From NCBI RefSeq assembly GCF_024436055.1, contig NZ_JANFNH010000017.1, positions 49,643 to 113,642 of the forward strand: a DNA stretch of 64,000 nt, in the 5' to 3' direction. Both the position numbers and the translations under genes were made by a program. Position 1 is the first letter of the stretch. Each line of letters starts with the position of its first letter. A model generated the notes under the pieces. The model did not search any database. It saw only the letters and a program-made list of their open reading frames with translations, and was not told the origin of the DNA. Source of the DNA: Streptantibioticus rubrisoli. Its GTDB lineage: Bacteria > Actinomycetota > Actinomycetes > Streptomycetales > Streptomycetaceae. Below, one piece after another: positions 1 through 9,790 of this stretch.

Positions 1-561
1 CTGGAGACCTTCGAGGCCGCCAGGCCGTACCTGCACCGGATCTGTGCGGTCGGCCTGGACTCCGCCGAGGTCGGCAACCCGCCGTCGAAGTTCCGCGAGG
101 TCTTCCGTCGCGCGGCGGAGGCCGGGCTGCACCGGGTGGCGCACGCGGGCGAGGAGGGCCCGGCCGAGTACATCACCGAGGCGCTGGACGTGCTCGGCGT
201 GGAGCGGATCGACCACGGGCTGCGCTGCCTTGAGGATCCGGCACTGGTCGAGCGGCTGGCCCGGGAGCGGGTACCGCTCACCGTCTGCCCGCTGTCCAAC
301 GTGCGGCTGCGCTGCGTCGACCGGCTGGCGGACCATCCGCTGCGGGCGATGCTGGAGGCCGGGCTGCTGGTCACCGTCAACTCCGACGACCCGTCGTACT
401 TCGGCGGTTACGTGGACGACAACTTCACCGCCATCCGCGACGCACTGCGCCTCGACGACGAGACGCTGCGGTTGCTGGCCGCCAACTCCTTCCATGCGGC
501 GTTCCTGGATGACCGGACCAGGCGCGACTACCTGGCGGAAGTGGCCGCGCACACCTTCTAG
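1..561 (+). CDS. Adenine/adenosine deaminase, C-terminal part (5' end outside window)
   Basis: This is the last 186 residues of a purine deaminase of the metal-dependent adenosine deaminase superfamily, which hydrolyses the 6-amino group of adenine or adenosine in purine salvage. The reading frame is open from base 1. HAGEEGP (from base 142) carries a zinc-ligand His and the catalytic Glu region, IDHG follows at about 211, and NSDDP-YFGGYV near 379 is the Asp pair motif. The combination HAGEEGP plus SDDPxYFGGYV is what I know from the adenine deaminase branch (Aah1/PA0148 type) rather than classical Add, so free adenine may be the substrate. That subgroup call is inference from motifs, since the N-terminus cannot be seen. 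Confidence 0.85.
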   Translation: METFEAARPYLHRICAVGLDSAEVGNPPSKFREVFRRAAEAGLHRVAHAGEEGPAEYITEALDVLGVERIDHGLRCLEDPALVERLARERVPLTVCPLSNVRLRCVDRLADHPLRAMLEAGLLVTVNSDDPSYFGGYVDDNFTAIRDALRLDDETLRLLAANSFHAAFLDDRTRRDYLAEVAAHTF

Positions 562-629
562 AACGACCATCACTGAGCGTGCGGTTAAGGTAGCGTTCCG
601 TTCGTGTTCACTTGCGATGCGGGCGCTCC

Positions 630-2762
630 ATGAGGGTCCTGGTCGCCGACCTGGACGGCACGTTACTCGGCGGCAGTGAGGGCCAACGGCGCGCGCTACG
701 GGGCGCGTTGGGCCGCCACCCCGATGTCACCGTGGTCTTCGCCACCGGCCGCGGACTGCCCTCGATCCGCGCGGCGCTGCGCGACCCGCTGTTGCCCCGG
801 CCGCGGTGGATCATCGCCGACGTCGGGGCGAGCGTCATCGACGGCGCCAGCCTGACCCCGGTCACCGCGCTGCAACGTCGGCTGCGGCTCGGCTGGCCGG
901 GCGCCGAGCGGATGCGCGCCGCGCTGGACCGCTTCCCGGAACTGGTCTACCAGGACGGGGTGGCCCAGGACGCCCGCTGCTCGTACTACCTGCGCCCCGA
1001 AAGCCTGACACGGCGAATCACCGATGCGGTACGGGAGTTGGGCTGCGGCTGGCTGTACTCGGCGGACCGCTACTTCGACGTACTGCCGCCGGGCGTGGAC
1101 AAGGGTGCCGCGCTCGCGGCGCTCGCCCGCGAGCAGGGCTGGCCGATGGACTCCGTGCTGGTCGCGGGCGACTCGCTCAACGATCTGTCGCTGTTCGGGC
1201 TCGGCGCGCACGGCGTGCTCGTCGGCAACGCCGAGCCCGCGCTGCTCGCCGCCGTCCCGGACAACGCGACCGTGCTGCGTTCCGAACTGCCGGGAGCGGC
1301 CGGTGTACTGGCGGGACTTGAGGAACTCGGCTGGGTGGAGCACCGGTATCCGCTGGTCGTCGGCTACCACCGGCCGCCGATGCGCTGGACGCCCGACGGC
1401 TGGCGGCAGCCGTCCAGCCCCAACGGCATCCTGCCCACCCTGCGCAGCGCGCTCGACGGCAACCCGGACGCGGTATGGGCGACGGCCGCGGTGCTCGGTG
1501 AAGGCGGTGAGGACGAGCCGCTGACCGCCCCCGACTGCGGGATGCCGCTGGCTTTCTTGCGGCTGGGGCGCGAGGAGTGGGCCCGATACTTCCACCGCGC
1601 CTGCAAGGAGACGCTGTGGCCGGTGCTGATGTCCCAGCCGGAACGGCTGCGCTTCGACTCCGGCACCTGGGCGTCCTACCGCGAGGTCAACGAGCGGTTC
1701 GCCGAGCACATCGGCGACCACGCCGCCGAGGGCGGGACCGTCTGGCTGCACGACTACAACCTGTGGCTGGTGCCCGGACTGCTCCGCGCGGCCCGCCCGG
1801 ACCTGCGGCTCGGGCTGTTCCACCACACCGCGTTCCCGCCGCCGCGGGTCTTCGCCCAACTGCCCACCGCCGACGAACTGCGGGCCTCGCTCGGCTGCCT
1901 GGACTGGGCCGGATTCCACACCTCCGGCTTCGCGGAGAACTTCCGGCGGACCGTCCCCGGGCGGCCACGGCTCGGTGTGCATCCGCTGGGCATCGACCGT
2001 ACCGCCATCGAGACGCTGGCCCGTGCCCGTGTGCCACGACGCCGTGCGGCGGACGGGCCGCTGGTGCTCTCCGTCGAGCGGCTTGACTACGCCAAGGCCC
2101 CGGCGGAGAAGGTCGAGGCGGTCGACGCGCTGCTGGAGCGCTGCCCGCAACTGCGCGGCCGACTGCGCTTCCGGCTGGTCTGCCCGCCCCCGGAGCCCGG
2201 TATCACCGCCTACGACACGACCCGCGCGGCCCTGGAGCGTCGCGTCGCCGAGGTCAACGGCGCCTGGGAAACGGACAGTTGGCGACCGGTGGAGTACCTG
2301 CCGCGCAACCTGCCGTTCGGCGAGGTGGTAGACCACTACCTCGCCGCCGACGTGTTCTGGGTGACCTCGCTCCAGGACGGTATGAACCTCACCGCCAAGG
2401 AGTTCGTCGCCGCCCAGGCCGCCTGCGGCCTTGACGGGGTGCTGGTGCTCTCCCGGTACGCCGGTGCCGCCGCGCGACTGGGCGGTGCGGCGCTGCTCAC
2501 CGACCCCGGCTCGCCCGACGACCTGGTGGCCACCTTGCGCCGGGCCCTCACTCTCGCCCCCGAAGAACGCCGCGCCCGGTTGGCCCGCTTGTCCCGGCTG
2601 CTCGGGCACGAGCACCCCGCGCGGTGGGCGGCGCGGATCATCGCCGCCATCCAGGGCCGCGCGGAGTCAGCTGATCCCCGCCCGGTCCAGGATCCGGGCG
2701 GCCACCGCCACCGAGTCCACCAACGGGTGCATGGACATCGCGCGCAGAGCGGCGGTACGTGA
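630..2762 (+). CDS. Fused HAD phosphatase + GT20 glycosyltransferase (glucosylglycerol-phosphate synthase/phosphatase-like)
   Basis: A 710-residue two-domain protein. The N-terminal 230 residues are a HAD phosphatase: DLDGT at 7-11 is the nucleophile motif and GDSLND at about 180 the Mg-binding motif. From about 245 on it is a GT20 synthase of the trehalose-6-phosphate synthase fold, with HDYNL at about 374, SVERLDYAK at about 481 and DGMNLTAKEF at about 583. Phosphatase-first fusions with GT20 are known for GgpPS enzymes that make the osmolyte glucosylglycerol, so synthesis and dephosphorylation of a glycosyl-polyol is likely; the acceptor is not proven. The start is the ATG at 630; a TTG 18 bases upstream is less plausible. 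Codon 12 is TTA (663-665), so translation may need the bldA tRNA. The 3' end overlaps the convergent glycosidase gene by 96 bases. Confidence 0.85.
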   Translation: MRVLVADLDGTLLGGSEGQRRALRGALGRHPDVTVVFATGRGLPSIRAALRDPLLPRPRWIIADVGASVIDGASLTPVTALQRRLRLGWPGAERMRAALDRFPELVYQDGVAQDARCSYYLRPESLTRRITDAVRELGCGWLYSADRYFDVLPPGVDKGAALAALAREQGWPMDSVLVAGDSLNDLSLFGLGAHGVLVGNAEPALLAAVPDNATVLRSELPGAAGVLAGLEELGWVEHRYPLVVGYHRPPMRWTPDGWRQPSSPNGILPTLRSALDGNPDAVWATAAVLGEGGEDEPLTAPDCGMPLAFLRLGREEWARYFHRACKETLWPVLMSQPERLRFDSGTWASYREVNERFAEHIGDHAAEGGTVWLHDYNLWLVPGLLRAARPDLRLGLFHHTAFPPPRVFAQLPTADELRASLGCLDWAGFHTSGFAENFRRTVPGRPRLGVHPLGIDRTAIETLARARVPRRRAADGPLVLSVERLDYAKAPAEKVEAVDALLERCPQLRGRLRFRLVCPPPEPGITAYDTTRAALERRVAEVNGAWETDSWRPVEYLPRNLPFGEVVDHYLAADVFWVTSLQDGMNLTAKEFVAAQAACGLDGVLVLSRYAGAAARLGGAALLTDPGSPDDLVATLRRALTLAPEERRARLARLSRLLGHEHPARWAARIIAAIQGRAESADPRPVQDPGGHRHRVHQRVHGHRAQSGGT

Positions 2763-3986
2763 ACCGGTCCGCGCCGCCTCGATGGTGGCCCGCTCCACCG
2801 CCTTCACCGACAGCATCAGCCCCGCCTGGTGGGCGTCCGGCGGGGCGACCGGCAGCGGCCGGACGCCGTTCGCGTCGACCACGCACGGCACCTCGATCAC
2901 GGCGTCGGCGTCCAGCGCGTCGACCGTACCGGCGTTCGGGACGTTGAGGATCAACGTGGCGCGTTCGTCATGGGCGATCGCCCGCATCAGGGCGAGCGCC
3001 ACCCGGTCGTAGCCGCCGCCCTCCAGGTCCTCGGCGTCCCGCTCCCAACCACCGGACGCCGCGCGGCTCGCGGCGCCGTAGGTCACCTCGCGCTCCAGGC
3101 GGGTGTGCTCCCACAACTCGGCGGCGTCGGTGGGCCGCGCCGCGGCCCGCTCGAAGAACACGGCCTGCTGGCGCTCCAGGAACTCACCGCGAGTGGTCTC
3201 ACCGGAGCGGACCGCCTCGATCGCCTCCCGGGTGAAGTAGTAGTAGTGCAGGTACTCGTTGGGGATCGAACCCAGGGTGCGCAGCCACTGGGCGCCGAAC
3301 AGCCTGCCCTCCTCGAACGAGGTCAACGCCGCCTCGTCTTCCAGTAGTTGGGGCAGCAGGTCCCGCCCGCCGAAGTCCAACCGGCGCAGCCAGCCGAGGT
3401 GGTTGAGGCCGACGTAGTCATAGCCCACCGTGTCCGGATCGGCCCCCGCGGCCCGCGCCGCCCGCCGTACCAGGCCCACCGGGGAGTCACAGATGCCGAT
3501 CACCCGCGGGCCCAGCACCCGGTGCATCGCCTCCGTCACCATCCCCGCCGGATTGGTGAAGTTGATCAGCCAGGCGTCCGGTGCCACCGCCCGCACCCGC
3601 TCGGCGATGCGCACCGCCTCCGGCAGTATCCGCAGCCCGTACAGCACCCCGCCCGCGCCCACCGTCTCCTGACCGAGCACCCCCTCGGCCAACGGGATCC
3701 GCTCATCGCGCACCCGGCCCGCCATACCGCCCACGCGGATCGCGGAGAAGACGAAGTCCGCGCCGCGCAGCGCGTCGTCCAGGCTCTGCGCGATCCGCAC
3801 CACGGGCGCGCCGGGGGCACTGTGCGCCTGGGCGGCGAGCACACAGGCGATCACCGAAAGCCGCCGGTGGTCGGTGTCGTACAGCACCAACTCCCGGACC
3901 GCGCCCGGCGTTCCGGGTTCCGCGAACAGGGACCGGTACACCAGCGGCACGCGGAATCCGCCTCCACCGAGAATCGTCAGCCGCAC
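2667..3986 (-). CDS. Glycoside hydrolase family 4, 6-phospho-beta-glucosidase-like
   Basis: A 439-residue NAD- and Mn-dependent glycosidase of family 4, which cleaves phosphorylated glycosides through an oxidation-elimination route. The N-terminus has the dinucleotide-binding glycine run ILGGGGFRVP; CDSP near the middle supplies the metal-binding Cys region, GLNHLGW follows, and PNEYLHYYY is typical of the 6-phospho-beta-glucosidase branch. The GTG start at 3986 is chosen because GGGAGGA lies just upstream and the fold begins there; the frame stays open further upstream but that part is not protein-like. It is divergent from the PfkB kinase (122-base shared promoter gap) and convergent with the HAD-GT20 gene, which suggests a glycoside phosphorylation and cleavage module. 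Substrate unknown. Confidence 0.88.
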   Translation of the reverse strand: MRLTILGGGGFRVPLVYRSLFAEPGTPGAVRELVLYDTDHRRLSVIACVLAAQAHSAPGAPVVRIAQSLDDALRGADFVFSAIRVGGMAGRVRDERIPLAEGVLGQETVGAGGVLYGLRILPEAVRIAERVRAVAPDAWLINFTNPAGMVTEAMHRVLGPRVIGICDSPVGLVRRAARAAGADPDTVGYDYVGLNHLGWLRRLDFGGRDLLPQLLEDEAALTSFEEGRLFGAQWLRTLGSIPNEYLHYYYFTREAIEAVRSGETTRGEFLERQQAVFFERAAARPTDAAELWEHTRLEREVTYGAASRAASGGWERDAEDLEGGGYDRVALALMRAIAHDERATLILNVPNAGTVDALDADAVIEVPCVVDANGVRPLPVAPPDAHQAGLMLSVKAVERATIEAARTGSRTAALRAMSMHPLVDSVAVAARILDRAGIS

Positions 3987-4108
3987 GCTTCCTCCCTTTC
4001 CGGCGGAACCTGGTCGTACGTCCTGTGACGCTGCCTTCACCGCGTACCCCGTTCTCCTGGGGCACAGTGTGCAGCACGCGATCACGCGCACGCCGGAAGG
4101 AGCCACTG

Positions 4109-5194
4109 GTGGCAGACCAACCCGTCCTCGACCCGCTCGCCGCGGTCCGCACCCCGGCCGACCCGGCGACCGACGTCTATCTGACCGGAACCGTGTTCCT
4201 GGACATCATCTTCACCGGCCTCGACAGCGCCCCGGTGCGCGGCACCGAGTCGTGGGCGCGCGGCATGGGCTCCAGCCCTGGCGGCGTGGCCAACATGGCG
4301 ACCGCGCTCGCCCGGCTCGGCCTGCGCACCTCGCTCGCGGCGGCGTTCGGCGACGACATGTACGGCGACTACTGCTGGGAGTCCCTGGAGCGGGACGAGG
4401 GCATCGACCTGTCGCTGTCCCGCCGGGTGCCCGGCTGGCACTCACCGGTCACCGTCTCCATGGCGTACGAGGGCGAACGCACCATGGTCAGCCACGGCCA
4501 TGAGGCGCCGCCCCCGGAGGAGCCCGCGCCGGTGTGCCCGCCGCCCGCCCGCGCCTGCGTGGCGTCCCTCACCCCCGGGCGCCGGGAGGAGTGGCTCGGG
4601 CACGCCGCCCGGCACGGCAGCCGGATCTTCGCCGACGTCGGCTGGGACGACTCCGGGCGCTGGGACCCCGGTGACCTGGCCGACCTGCGCCACTGCGAGG
4701 CGTTCCTGCCGAACGCGGCCGAGGCGATGCGCTACACCCGCACCGAGTGCCCGCGCCAGGCCGCCAGGGCGCTCGCCGAACTGGTGCCGTTGGCCGTCGT
4801 CACTTTGGGCGAACAGGGCGCGTACGCGGTTGACTCGGCGAGCGGCGAGGCCGCCGAGGTGCCCGCGCTGACCGTGGACGCGCTGGACCCGACCGGCGCC
4901 GGTGATGTGTTCGTCGCCGGGTTCATCACCGGCACGCTCGCCGACTGGCCGCTCACCGACCGGCTCGCCTTCGCCAGCCTGACCGCGGCGCTGTCCGTCC
5001 AGGAGTTCGGCGGTTCGCTCTCCGCGCCCGGCTGGATCGAGATCGCCGCCTGGTGGCAGCACGCCAAGCACTACGACGACCAGGACCGAGCCGCGCTGCG
5101 CCGCTACGCCTTCCTGGACGACCTCCTGCCCTGCGGCGTCCGCCGCTGGCCGCTGCGCCGCGCGGTCCCGACGATCGGGTTCCGGCAGCCGTAG
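4109..5194 (+). CDS. PfkB-family carbohydrate kinase
   Basis: A 361-residue ribokinase-like sugar kinase. The first PfkB signature is visible as GGVANMATALARLGL at about 55-69 and the second, DPTGAGDVFVAGF, at about 260-272 with the catalytic Asp of GAGD. The GTG at 4109 is chosen because GGAAGGAG sits eight bases upstream. The gene is divergent from the family 4 glycosidase, which needs a phosphorylated substrate, so this kinase could prepare or recycle that sugar; this is inference from context. The sugar specificity cannot be read from the sequence. Confidence 0.88.
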   Translation: MADQPVLDPLAAVRTPADPATDVYLTGTVFLDIIFTGLDSAPVRGTESWARGMGSSPGGVANMATALARLGLRTSLAAAFGDDMYGDYCWESLERDEGIDLSLSRRVPGWHSPVTVSMAYEGERTMVSHGHEAPPPEEPAPVCPPPARACVASLTPGRREEWLGHAARHGSRIFADVGWDDSGRWDPGDLADLRHCEAFLPNAAEAMRYTRTECPRQAARALAELVPLAVVTLGEQGAYAVDSASGEAAEVPALTVDALDPTGAGDVFVAGFITGTLADWPLTDRLAFASLTAALSVQEFGGSLSAPGWIEIAAWWQHAKHYDDQDRAALRRYAFLDDLLPCGVRRWPLRRAVPTIGFRQP

Positions 5195-5374
5195 GCGGCG
5201 GGGACACGGCGACCCGGGCGGCGGCGCCGCTGCCCGGCCGGGCCGTCTGAGCCGCCCGGAAACCGGGGCGGAAAACCTCTCGGGCCTCGCCTCGGCGCGA
5301 AGTACCCTTGAACCCCAGGCCCTCACGGGCATGTCGAGTACGGAAGCGGGACAAAAGGCCGCAGAGCCTCGCCC

Positions 5375-6415
5375 ATGACACAGACACCCACGCAGCAGCA
5401 ACCGCAGGCGCGCGCACACTTCGTCGTACCGGCCAAGCACCCCATGGTCACCGTTCTGGGATCGGGTGATTCGCTGCTGCGCGTGATCGAGCGGGCGTTC
5501 CCCACCGTGGACATCCATGTCCGTGGCAACGAGGTCAGCGCTGCCGGAGACGCGCCGGAAGTCGCCCTGGTGCAGCGCCTTTTCGACGAGATGATGCTGG
5601 TGCTGCGCACCGGCGCGCCGATGACGGAGGACGCAGTGGAGCGGTCGATCGCCATGCTCCGGCAGGACAGCGGACCGGACGGCCTGGAGGAGACCCCCGC
5701 GCAGGTCCTCACCCAGAACATCCTCTCCAGCCGCGGCCGCACCATCCGCCCCAAGACGCTCAACCAGAAGCGGTACGTCGACGCGATCGACAAGCACACC
5801 ATCGTCTTCGGCATCGGCCCGGCCGGTACCGGCAAGACCTATCTGGCGATGGCCAAGGCCGTTCAGGCGCTGCAGTCCAAGCAGGTCAACCGGATCATCC
5901 TCACCCGGCCCGCCGTGGAGGCGGGCGAGCGGCTCGGCTTCCTGCCCGGCACGCTCTACGAGAAGATCGACCCGTACCTGCGCCCGCTGTACGACGCGCT
6001 GCACGACATGATCGACCCCGACTCGATCCCCCGGCTGATGGCGAACGGCACCATCGAGGTCGCCCCGCTCGCCTACATGCGCGGCCGCACCCTCAACGAC
6101 GCCTTCATCATCCTGGACGAGGCCCAGAACACCTCCGCCGAGCAGATGAAGATGTTCCTGACCCGCCTGGGCTTCGACTCCAAGGTCGTCGTCACCGGCG
6201 ACATCACCCAGGTCGACCTGCCCGGCGGCACCAAGAGCGGACTGCGGCAGGTGGTGGAGATCCTCGACGGCGTCCAGGACGTCCACTTCGCCCGGCTCAC
6301 CAGCACCGACGTGGTGCGCCACAAGCTGGTCGGCCGGATCGTGGACGCCTACGAGGCCTATGACAAACGCAACGGCGGCCCTACCGGCAGCGGCCACGCC
6401 AGCAAGGGAAAGTAA
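5375..6415 (+). CDS. phoH: PhoH family ATPase (PhoH-like protein)
   Basis: A 346-residue cytoplasmic P-loop ATPase of the PhoH/YbeZ family, linked in bacteria to ribosome maturation and RNA handling together with YbeY. Walker A is GPAGTGKT at about 147-154 and Walker B is FIILDEAQN at about 243-251. It starts at ATG 5375 with no strong ribosome site. It is the first gene of a tight run: ybeY begins 13 bases after its stop and a CorC-like gene follows, the arrangement usual in actinobacteria. Confidence 0.95.
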   Translation: MTQTPTQQQPQARAHFVVPAKHPMVTVLGSGDSLLRVIERAFPTVDIHVRGNEVSAAGDAPEVALVQRLFDEMMLVLRTGAPMTEDAVERSIAMLRQDSGPDGLEETPAQVLTQNILSSRGRTIRPKTLNQKRYVDAIDKHTIVFGIGPAGTGKTYLAMAKAVQALQSKQVNRIILTRPAVEAGERLGFLPGTLYEKIDPYLRPLYDALHDMIDPDSIPRLMANGTIEVAPLAYMRGRTLNDAFIILDEAQNTSAEQMKMFLTRLGFDSKVVVTGDITQVDLPGGTKSGLRQVVEILDGVQDVHFARLTSTDVVRHKLVGRIVDAYEAYDKRNGGPTGSGHASKGK

Positions 6416-6428
6416 AAGACACCGCACC

Positions 6429-6926
6429 ATGGCGATCGACGTCAACAACGAGTCCGGCTGGGAGATCGACGAGCAGTCGGTGCTCGAAGTCGCCCGTTAC
6501 GCACTCCAGCGCATGCGCATCCACCCCATGTCAGAGCTCTCGATCATCGTCGTGGACGCCGACGCCATGGAACAGCTGCACATCCAGTGGATGGACCTGC
6601 CAGGCCCCACTGATGTGATGTCCTTCCCGATGGACGAGCTGCGCCCGCCGGGCAAGGACGACGAGGAGCCGCCGCAGGGCCTGCTCGGCGACATCGTGCT
6701 GTGCCCGGAGGTCGCCAAGAAGCAGGGCGAGCAGGCCCCCACCCAGCACTCGATGGACGAGGAACTGCAACTGCTCACCGTGCACGGCGTGCTGCACCTG
6801 CTCGGCTACGACCACGAGGAGCCGGGCGAGAGGGCCGAGATGTTCGGCTTGCAGAAGGCGATCCTGGACGACTGGCGCGTGGAGCGCGGCGTCGAAGGGC
6901 CGTCTCCGGCCCCCACCACCCACTGA
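6429..6926 (+). CDS. ybeY: Endoribonuclease YbeY (rRNA maturation factor)
   Basis: A 165-residue metal-dependent endoribonuclease that acts in 16S rRNA 3'-end maturation and late 70S quality control. The family zinc motif [11 protein letters not shown] (H-x3-H-x5-H) is present at about residues 119-129. ATG 6429 is used because the protein [16 protein letters not shown] aligns with the family start; an earlier in-frame codon would lie inside phoH. Its stop is only five bases before the next gene, so the three are probably co-transcribed and translationally coupled. Confidence 0.95.
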   Translation: MAIDVNNESGWEIDEQSVLEVARYALQRMRIHPMSELSIIVVDADAMEQLHIQWMDLPGPTDVMSFPMDELRPPGKDDEEPPQGLLGDIVLCPEVAKKQGEQAPTQHSMDEELQLLTVHGVLHLLGYDHEEPGERAEMFGLQKAILDDWRVERGVEGPSPAPTTH

Positions 6927-6931
6927 CCGCC

Positions 6932-8221
6932 GTGATCATCGCAAGCGTCGTTCTTGTCGTCATCGCCTGGCTCGCCGCCTGCGCCGAGGCGGGCCTGGCC
7001 CGTATCTCGCGGTTCCGTGCCGAGGAGGCGGCCAGGGCCGGTCGGCGCGGCAGCGCCAAGCTGCTGGCGGTCGCCTCCGACCCCACCCGGTACCTGAACG
7101 TGGCGCTGCTGGTGCGGGTCGGCTGCGAGATGGCCGCCGCCGTCTTCATCACCGCGGTCTGCCTGCGCTCCTTCGACCGGACCTGGCAGGCACTGGCGGT
7201 CGCCATCGGCGTGATGGTGCTGGTCAGCTATGTCGCGGTGGGCGTCTCACCGCGCACCATCGGCCGCCAGCACCCGTTGAACACGGCCACCGCCGCCGCG
7301 TACGTACTGCTGCCGCTGGCCCGGGTCATGGGACCGGTGCCCAAGCTGCTCATCCTCATCGGTAACGCGCTCACCCCCGGCAGGGGCTTCCGCCAGGGGC
7401 CGTTCGCCTCCGAGGCGGAGCTGCGCGCCCTGGTCGACCTCGCCGAGCAGGACTCGCTGATCGAGGACGAGGAACGCCGCATGGTGCACTCGGTCTTCGA
7501 ACTCGGTGACACGATCGTGCGCGAGGTGATGGTGCCCCGCACCGACCTGATCATGATCGAGCGGACGAAGGCGATCCGCCAGGCGCTCACCCTCGCGCTG
7601 CGCAGCGGTTTCTCGCGCATCCCGGTCACCGGGGAGAACGAGGACGACGTGGTCGGCATGGTCTACCTCAAGGACCTGGCACGACGCGTGCACATCAACC
7701 GCGAGTCGGAGAGCGATCCGGTCACCTCGGTGATGCGGCCCGCCACGTTCGTCCCCGACACCAAGAACGCGGGCGATCTGCTGCGGGAGATGCAACGCGA
7801 CCGCAACCATGTCGCGGTCGTCATCGACGAGTACGGCGGTACCGCCGGGATCGTCACCATCGAGGACGTCCTAGAGGAGATCGTCGGCGAGATCACCGAC
7901 GAGTACGACCGCGAACTGCCGCCGGTCACCGACCTCGGCGACGGCAGCTTCCGGGTCACCTCCCGGCTGGACATCGGTGACCTGGGCGAGCTGTACGGGG
8001 TGAAGCTGGACGACGAGGACGTGGAGACGGTCGGCGGTCTGCTGGCCAAGGCTCTCGGCCGGGTGCCGATTCCCGGCGCCTCGGCGGTGGTTGGGCTTCC
8101 GGAGGACGCCGATGCGCCGGGGGCGCTCCGCCTGACGGCGGAGTCCCCGTCCGGGCGCCGCAATCGGATCGGCACCGTTCTGGTCGAGCCCGCGGAGCTC
8201 GCGGGAGGTTCGCCGGAGTAG
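6932..8221 (+). CDS. CNNM/CorC-HlyC family membrane protein with CBS domains
   Basis: A 429-residue protein of the DUF21 (CNNM)-CBS-CorC_HlyC family, proposed in bacteria to act in Mg/Co efflux or tolerance. The first 150 residues hold hydrophobic membrane segments, two CBS domains follow at about 190-330 ([10 protein letters not shown], then [20 protein letters not shown]), and the CorC_HlyC domain ends the protein. The GTG at 6932 lies five bases after the ybeY stop. In relatives this gene is followed by the deaminase-like gene and era; here a divergent transporter/regulator pair sits between. Confidence 0.9.
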   Translation: MIIASVVLVVIAWLAACAEAGLARISRFRAEEAARAGRRGSAKLLAVASDPTRYLNVALLVRVGCEMAAAVFITAVCLRSFDRTWQALAVAIGVMVLVSYVAVGVSPRTIGRQHPLNTATAAAYVLLPLARVMGPVPKLLILIGNALTPGRGFRQGPFASEAELRALVDLAEQDSLIEDEERRMVHSVFELGDTIVREVMVPRTDLIMIERTKAIRQALTLALRSGFSRIPVTGENEDDVVGMVYLKDLARRVHINRESESDPVTSVMRPATFVPDTKNAGDLLREMQRDRNHVAVVIDEYGGTAGIVTIEDVLEEIVGEITDEYDRELPPVTDLGDGSFRVTSRLDIGDLGELYGVKLDDEDVETVGGLLAKALGRVPIPGASAVVGLPEDADAPGALRLTAESPSGRRNRIGTVLVEPAELAGGSPE

Positions 8222-8289
8222 GCGCGGGTGCGGGCGCGTTCGGGCTGGTGCCCAGCGGGACGAGCCCAATGGCCCGGCCACCGTCACCC

Positions 8290-9696
8290 TCACCGGCGCC
8301 GCAGACCCCAGGCCGTGGCCACCGCCGCCGCCGCGACGATCGCGGCGTCCACGCCGAATCCCAGGCGGACGCCGTCCAGCAGGCTGGCACGGGACGCGGC
8401 CAGCGCGCCGAGCAGCGGAATGCCGATCGTCATGCCCAACTGCTGGGAGCTGGTGACCAGTCCGGTCGCCAACCCCTGCTCGTGGTCGGGCAGTGCGGAG
8501 GTGGCGACGATGCCGTACGAGACGATCGCCCACAGGTGCCCGACGCACGCGATCGTCGCCGCGGCCAGCGCCAGCCACGTACCGTACGAACCGCCGCCCA
8601 CGAAGACCAGCGCCGCCGTCACCACCGCCTGCAGCAGCAGGCCGCCCACCAGCGTCCTGCGCACCCCGAACCGGCCCACCACGCGTGCCGCCGTCGCACC
8701 GGTCACCGCGGCGCCGAGCCCCTGCACACCGAAGACCAGACCGGTCTGGAACGCGTTCAGCCCGCGCACCTCCTGCAGGTACAGGGTGAGCATGAAGATC
8801 ACCGTGCTCATCATCGAGAACGTGGTGATCCCGGCCAGGTTGCCCCACGCCACCGAGGGGCGGCGCAGCATCCGCAGCGAGACCATCGGCTCGGCCACCC
8901 GCGACTCGACCACCACGAAGGCGGCCAGCAGCGCCACACCCGCCACCAGCGCCACGATCACATCGGCACCGCCGAAGCCGCGCTGCGAGGCCGTGGACAG
9001 CGCGTAGATCAACGCCAGCAGGCCACCGGTGACGGTCACCGCACCCGGCACGTCGACGCGCGCCCGCAGGGCGTTTCGCGACTCGGTGAGCAGCCCCGGC
9101 GCGGCGGCCAGCACCAGCGCTCCGGCGATGCCGAGCAGCCCCATCGTGGAGCGCCAGCCGAACGTGTCCGTCAACGTGCCGCCGAGCACCATGCCGACGG
9201 TGAAGCCCAGCGACATCAGGGTGCCGCTGATGCCCAACGCCCGCTCGCGCTGCGGGCCTTCGGGGAACGTGGTGGTCAGCAGCGACATCCCGGTCGGCAC
9301 GATGACCGCGGCGCCCAGCCCCTGCACCGCCCGGCCCACCAGGAACACCGTCGGGTCCCAGGCCAGGGTGGCCAGCACCGACGCCGCGGTGAACACCGCC
9401 AGCCCGGTGAGGAACATCCGGCGCCGCCCGAACAGGTCGGCGACCCGGCCGAACAGCAGAAGGAAACCGCCGGACGGCAGGGCGAACGCGGTGACCGCCC
9501 ACTGCAGGTTGGCCTGGCTCATGCCGAGGTCCCGGCCGAGCACCGGCAGTGCGACGTTCAGGATGGAGAAGTCGAGCGCGATCATGAACTGGGCCGCGCA
9601 GAGGACGAGGAGGACCAGCTTGGCACGGATGGTCAGCCGTGCGGGCGCCGCGTCAACGGCGGCGGTGGTCAGTGGAGTTGGTGTGTCGATCGCCAT
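8290..9696 (-). CDS. MFS drug:H+ antiporter, DHA2-like
   Basis: A 468-residue major facilitator with many hydrophobic helices. Motif A appears as GRVADLFGRRRMF after helix 2, and ALDFSILNVALP in helix 1 matches the antiporter D1 motif. Likely a proton-driven efflux pump; substrate unknown. It is divergent from an XRE regulator with a 94-base gap that contains a perfect inverted repeat, so that regulator probably controls it. It points against the phoH-to-era genes on both sides, so it looks inserted into that cluster. Confidence 0.85.
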   Translation of the reverse strand: MAIDTPTPLTTAAVDAAPARLTIRAKLVLLVLCAAQFMIALDFSILNVALPVLGRDLGMSQANLQWAVTAFALPSGGFLLLFGRVADLFGRRRMFLTGLAVFTAASVLATLAWDPTVFLVGRAVQGLGAAVIVPTGMSLLTTTFPEGPQRERALGISGTLMSLGFTVGMVLGGTLTDTFGWRSTMGLLGIAGALVLAAAPGLLTESRNALRARVDVPGAVTVTGGLLALIYALSTASQRGFGGADVIVALVAGVALLAAFVVVESRVAEPMVSLRMLRRPSVAWGNLAGITTFSMMSTVIFMLTLYLQEVRGLNAFQTGLVFGVQGLGAAVTGATAARVVGRFGVRRTLVGGLLLQAVVTAALVFVGGGSYGTWLALAAATIACVGHLWAIVSYGIVATSALPDHEQGLATGLVTSSQQLGMTIGIPLLGALAASRASLLDGVRLGFGVDAAIVAAAAVATAWGLRRR

Positions 9697-9746
9697 GCCG
9701 TAGAGCCTGCGGTGATCCGGAAGGCCGTGGGGAGCGGCAGCTTATG

Positions 9747-9765
9747 CTGGTGGCCGGACCACCAG
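9747..9765. promoter_or_regulatory. Inverted repeat between divergent MFS and XRE genes, candidate operator
   Basis: CTGGTGG and CCACCAG form a perfect 7-bp inverted repeat with a five-base spacer, 26 bases before the XRE start and 51 before the MFS start. Its location fits an operator for the adjacent HTH protein. Binding is inference. Confidence 0.4.
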
Positions 9766-9790
9766 GCAGCGCCGATCAGGGGGAGAACGC

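Noticed and set aside
696..2615. Long minus-strand open frame opposite the HAD-GT20 gene
   Set aside because: A shadow caused by high GC at third positions; it is Gly/Arg/Gln/Val-rich with no domain, whereas the plus strand has clear motifs.
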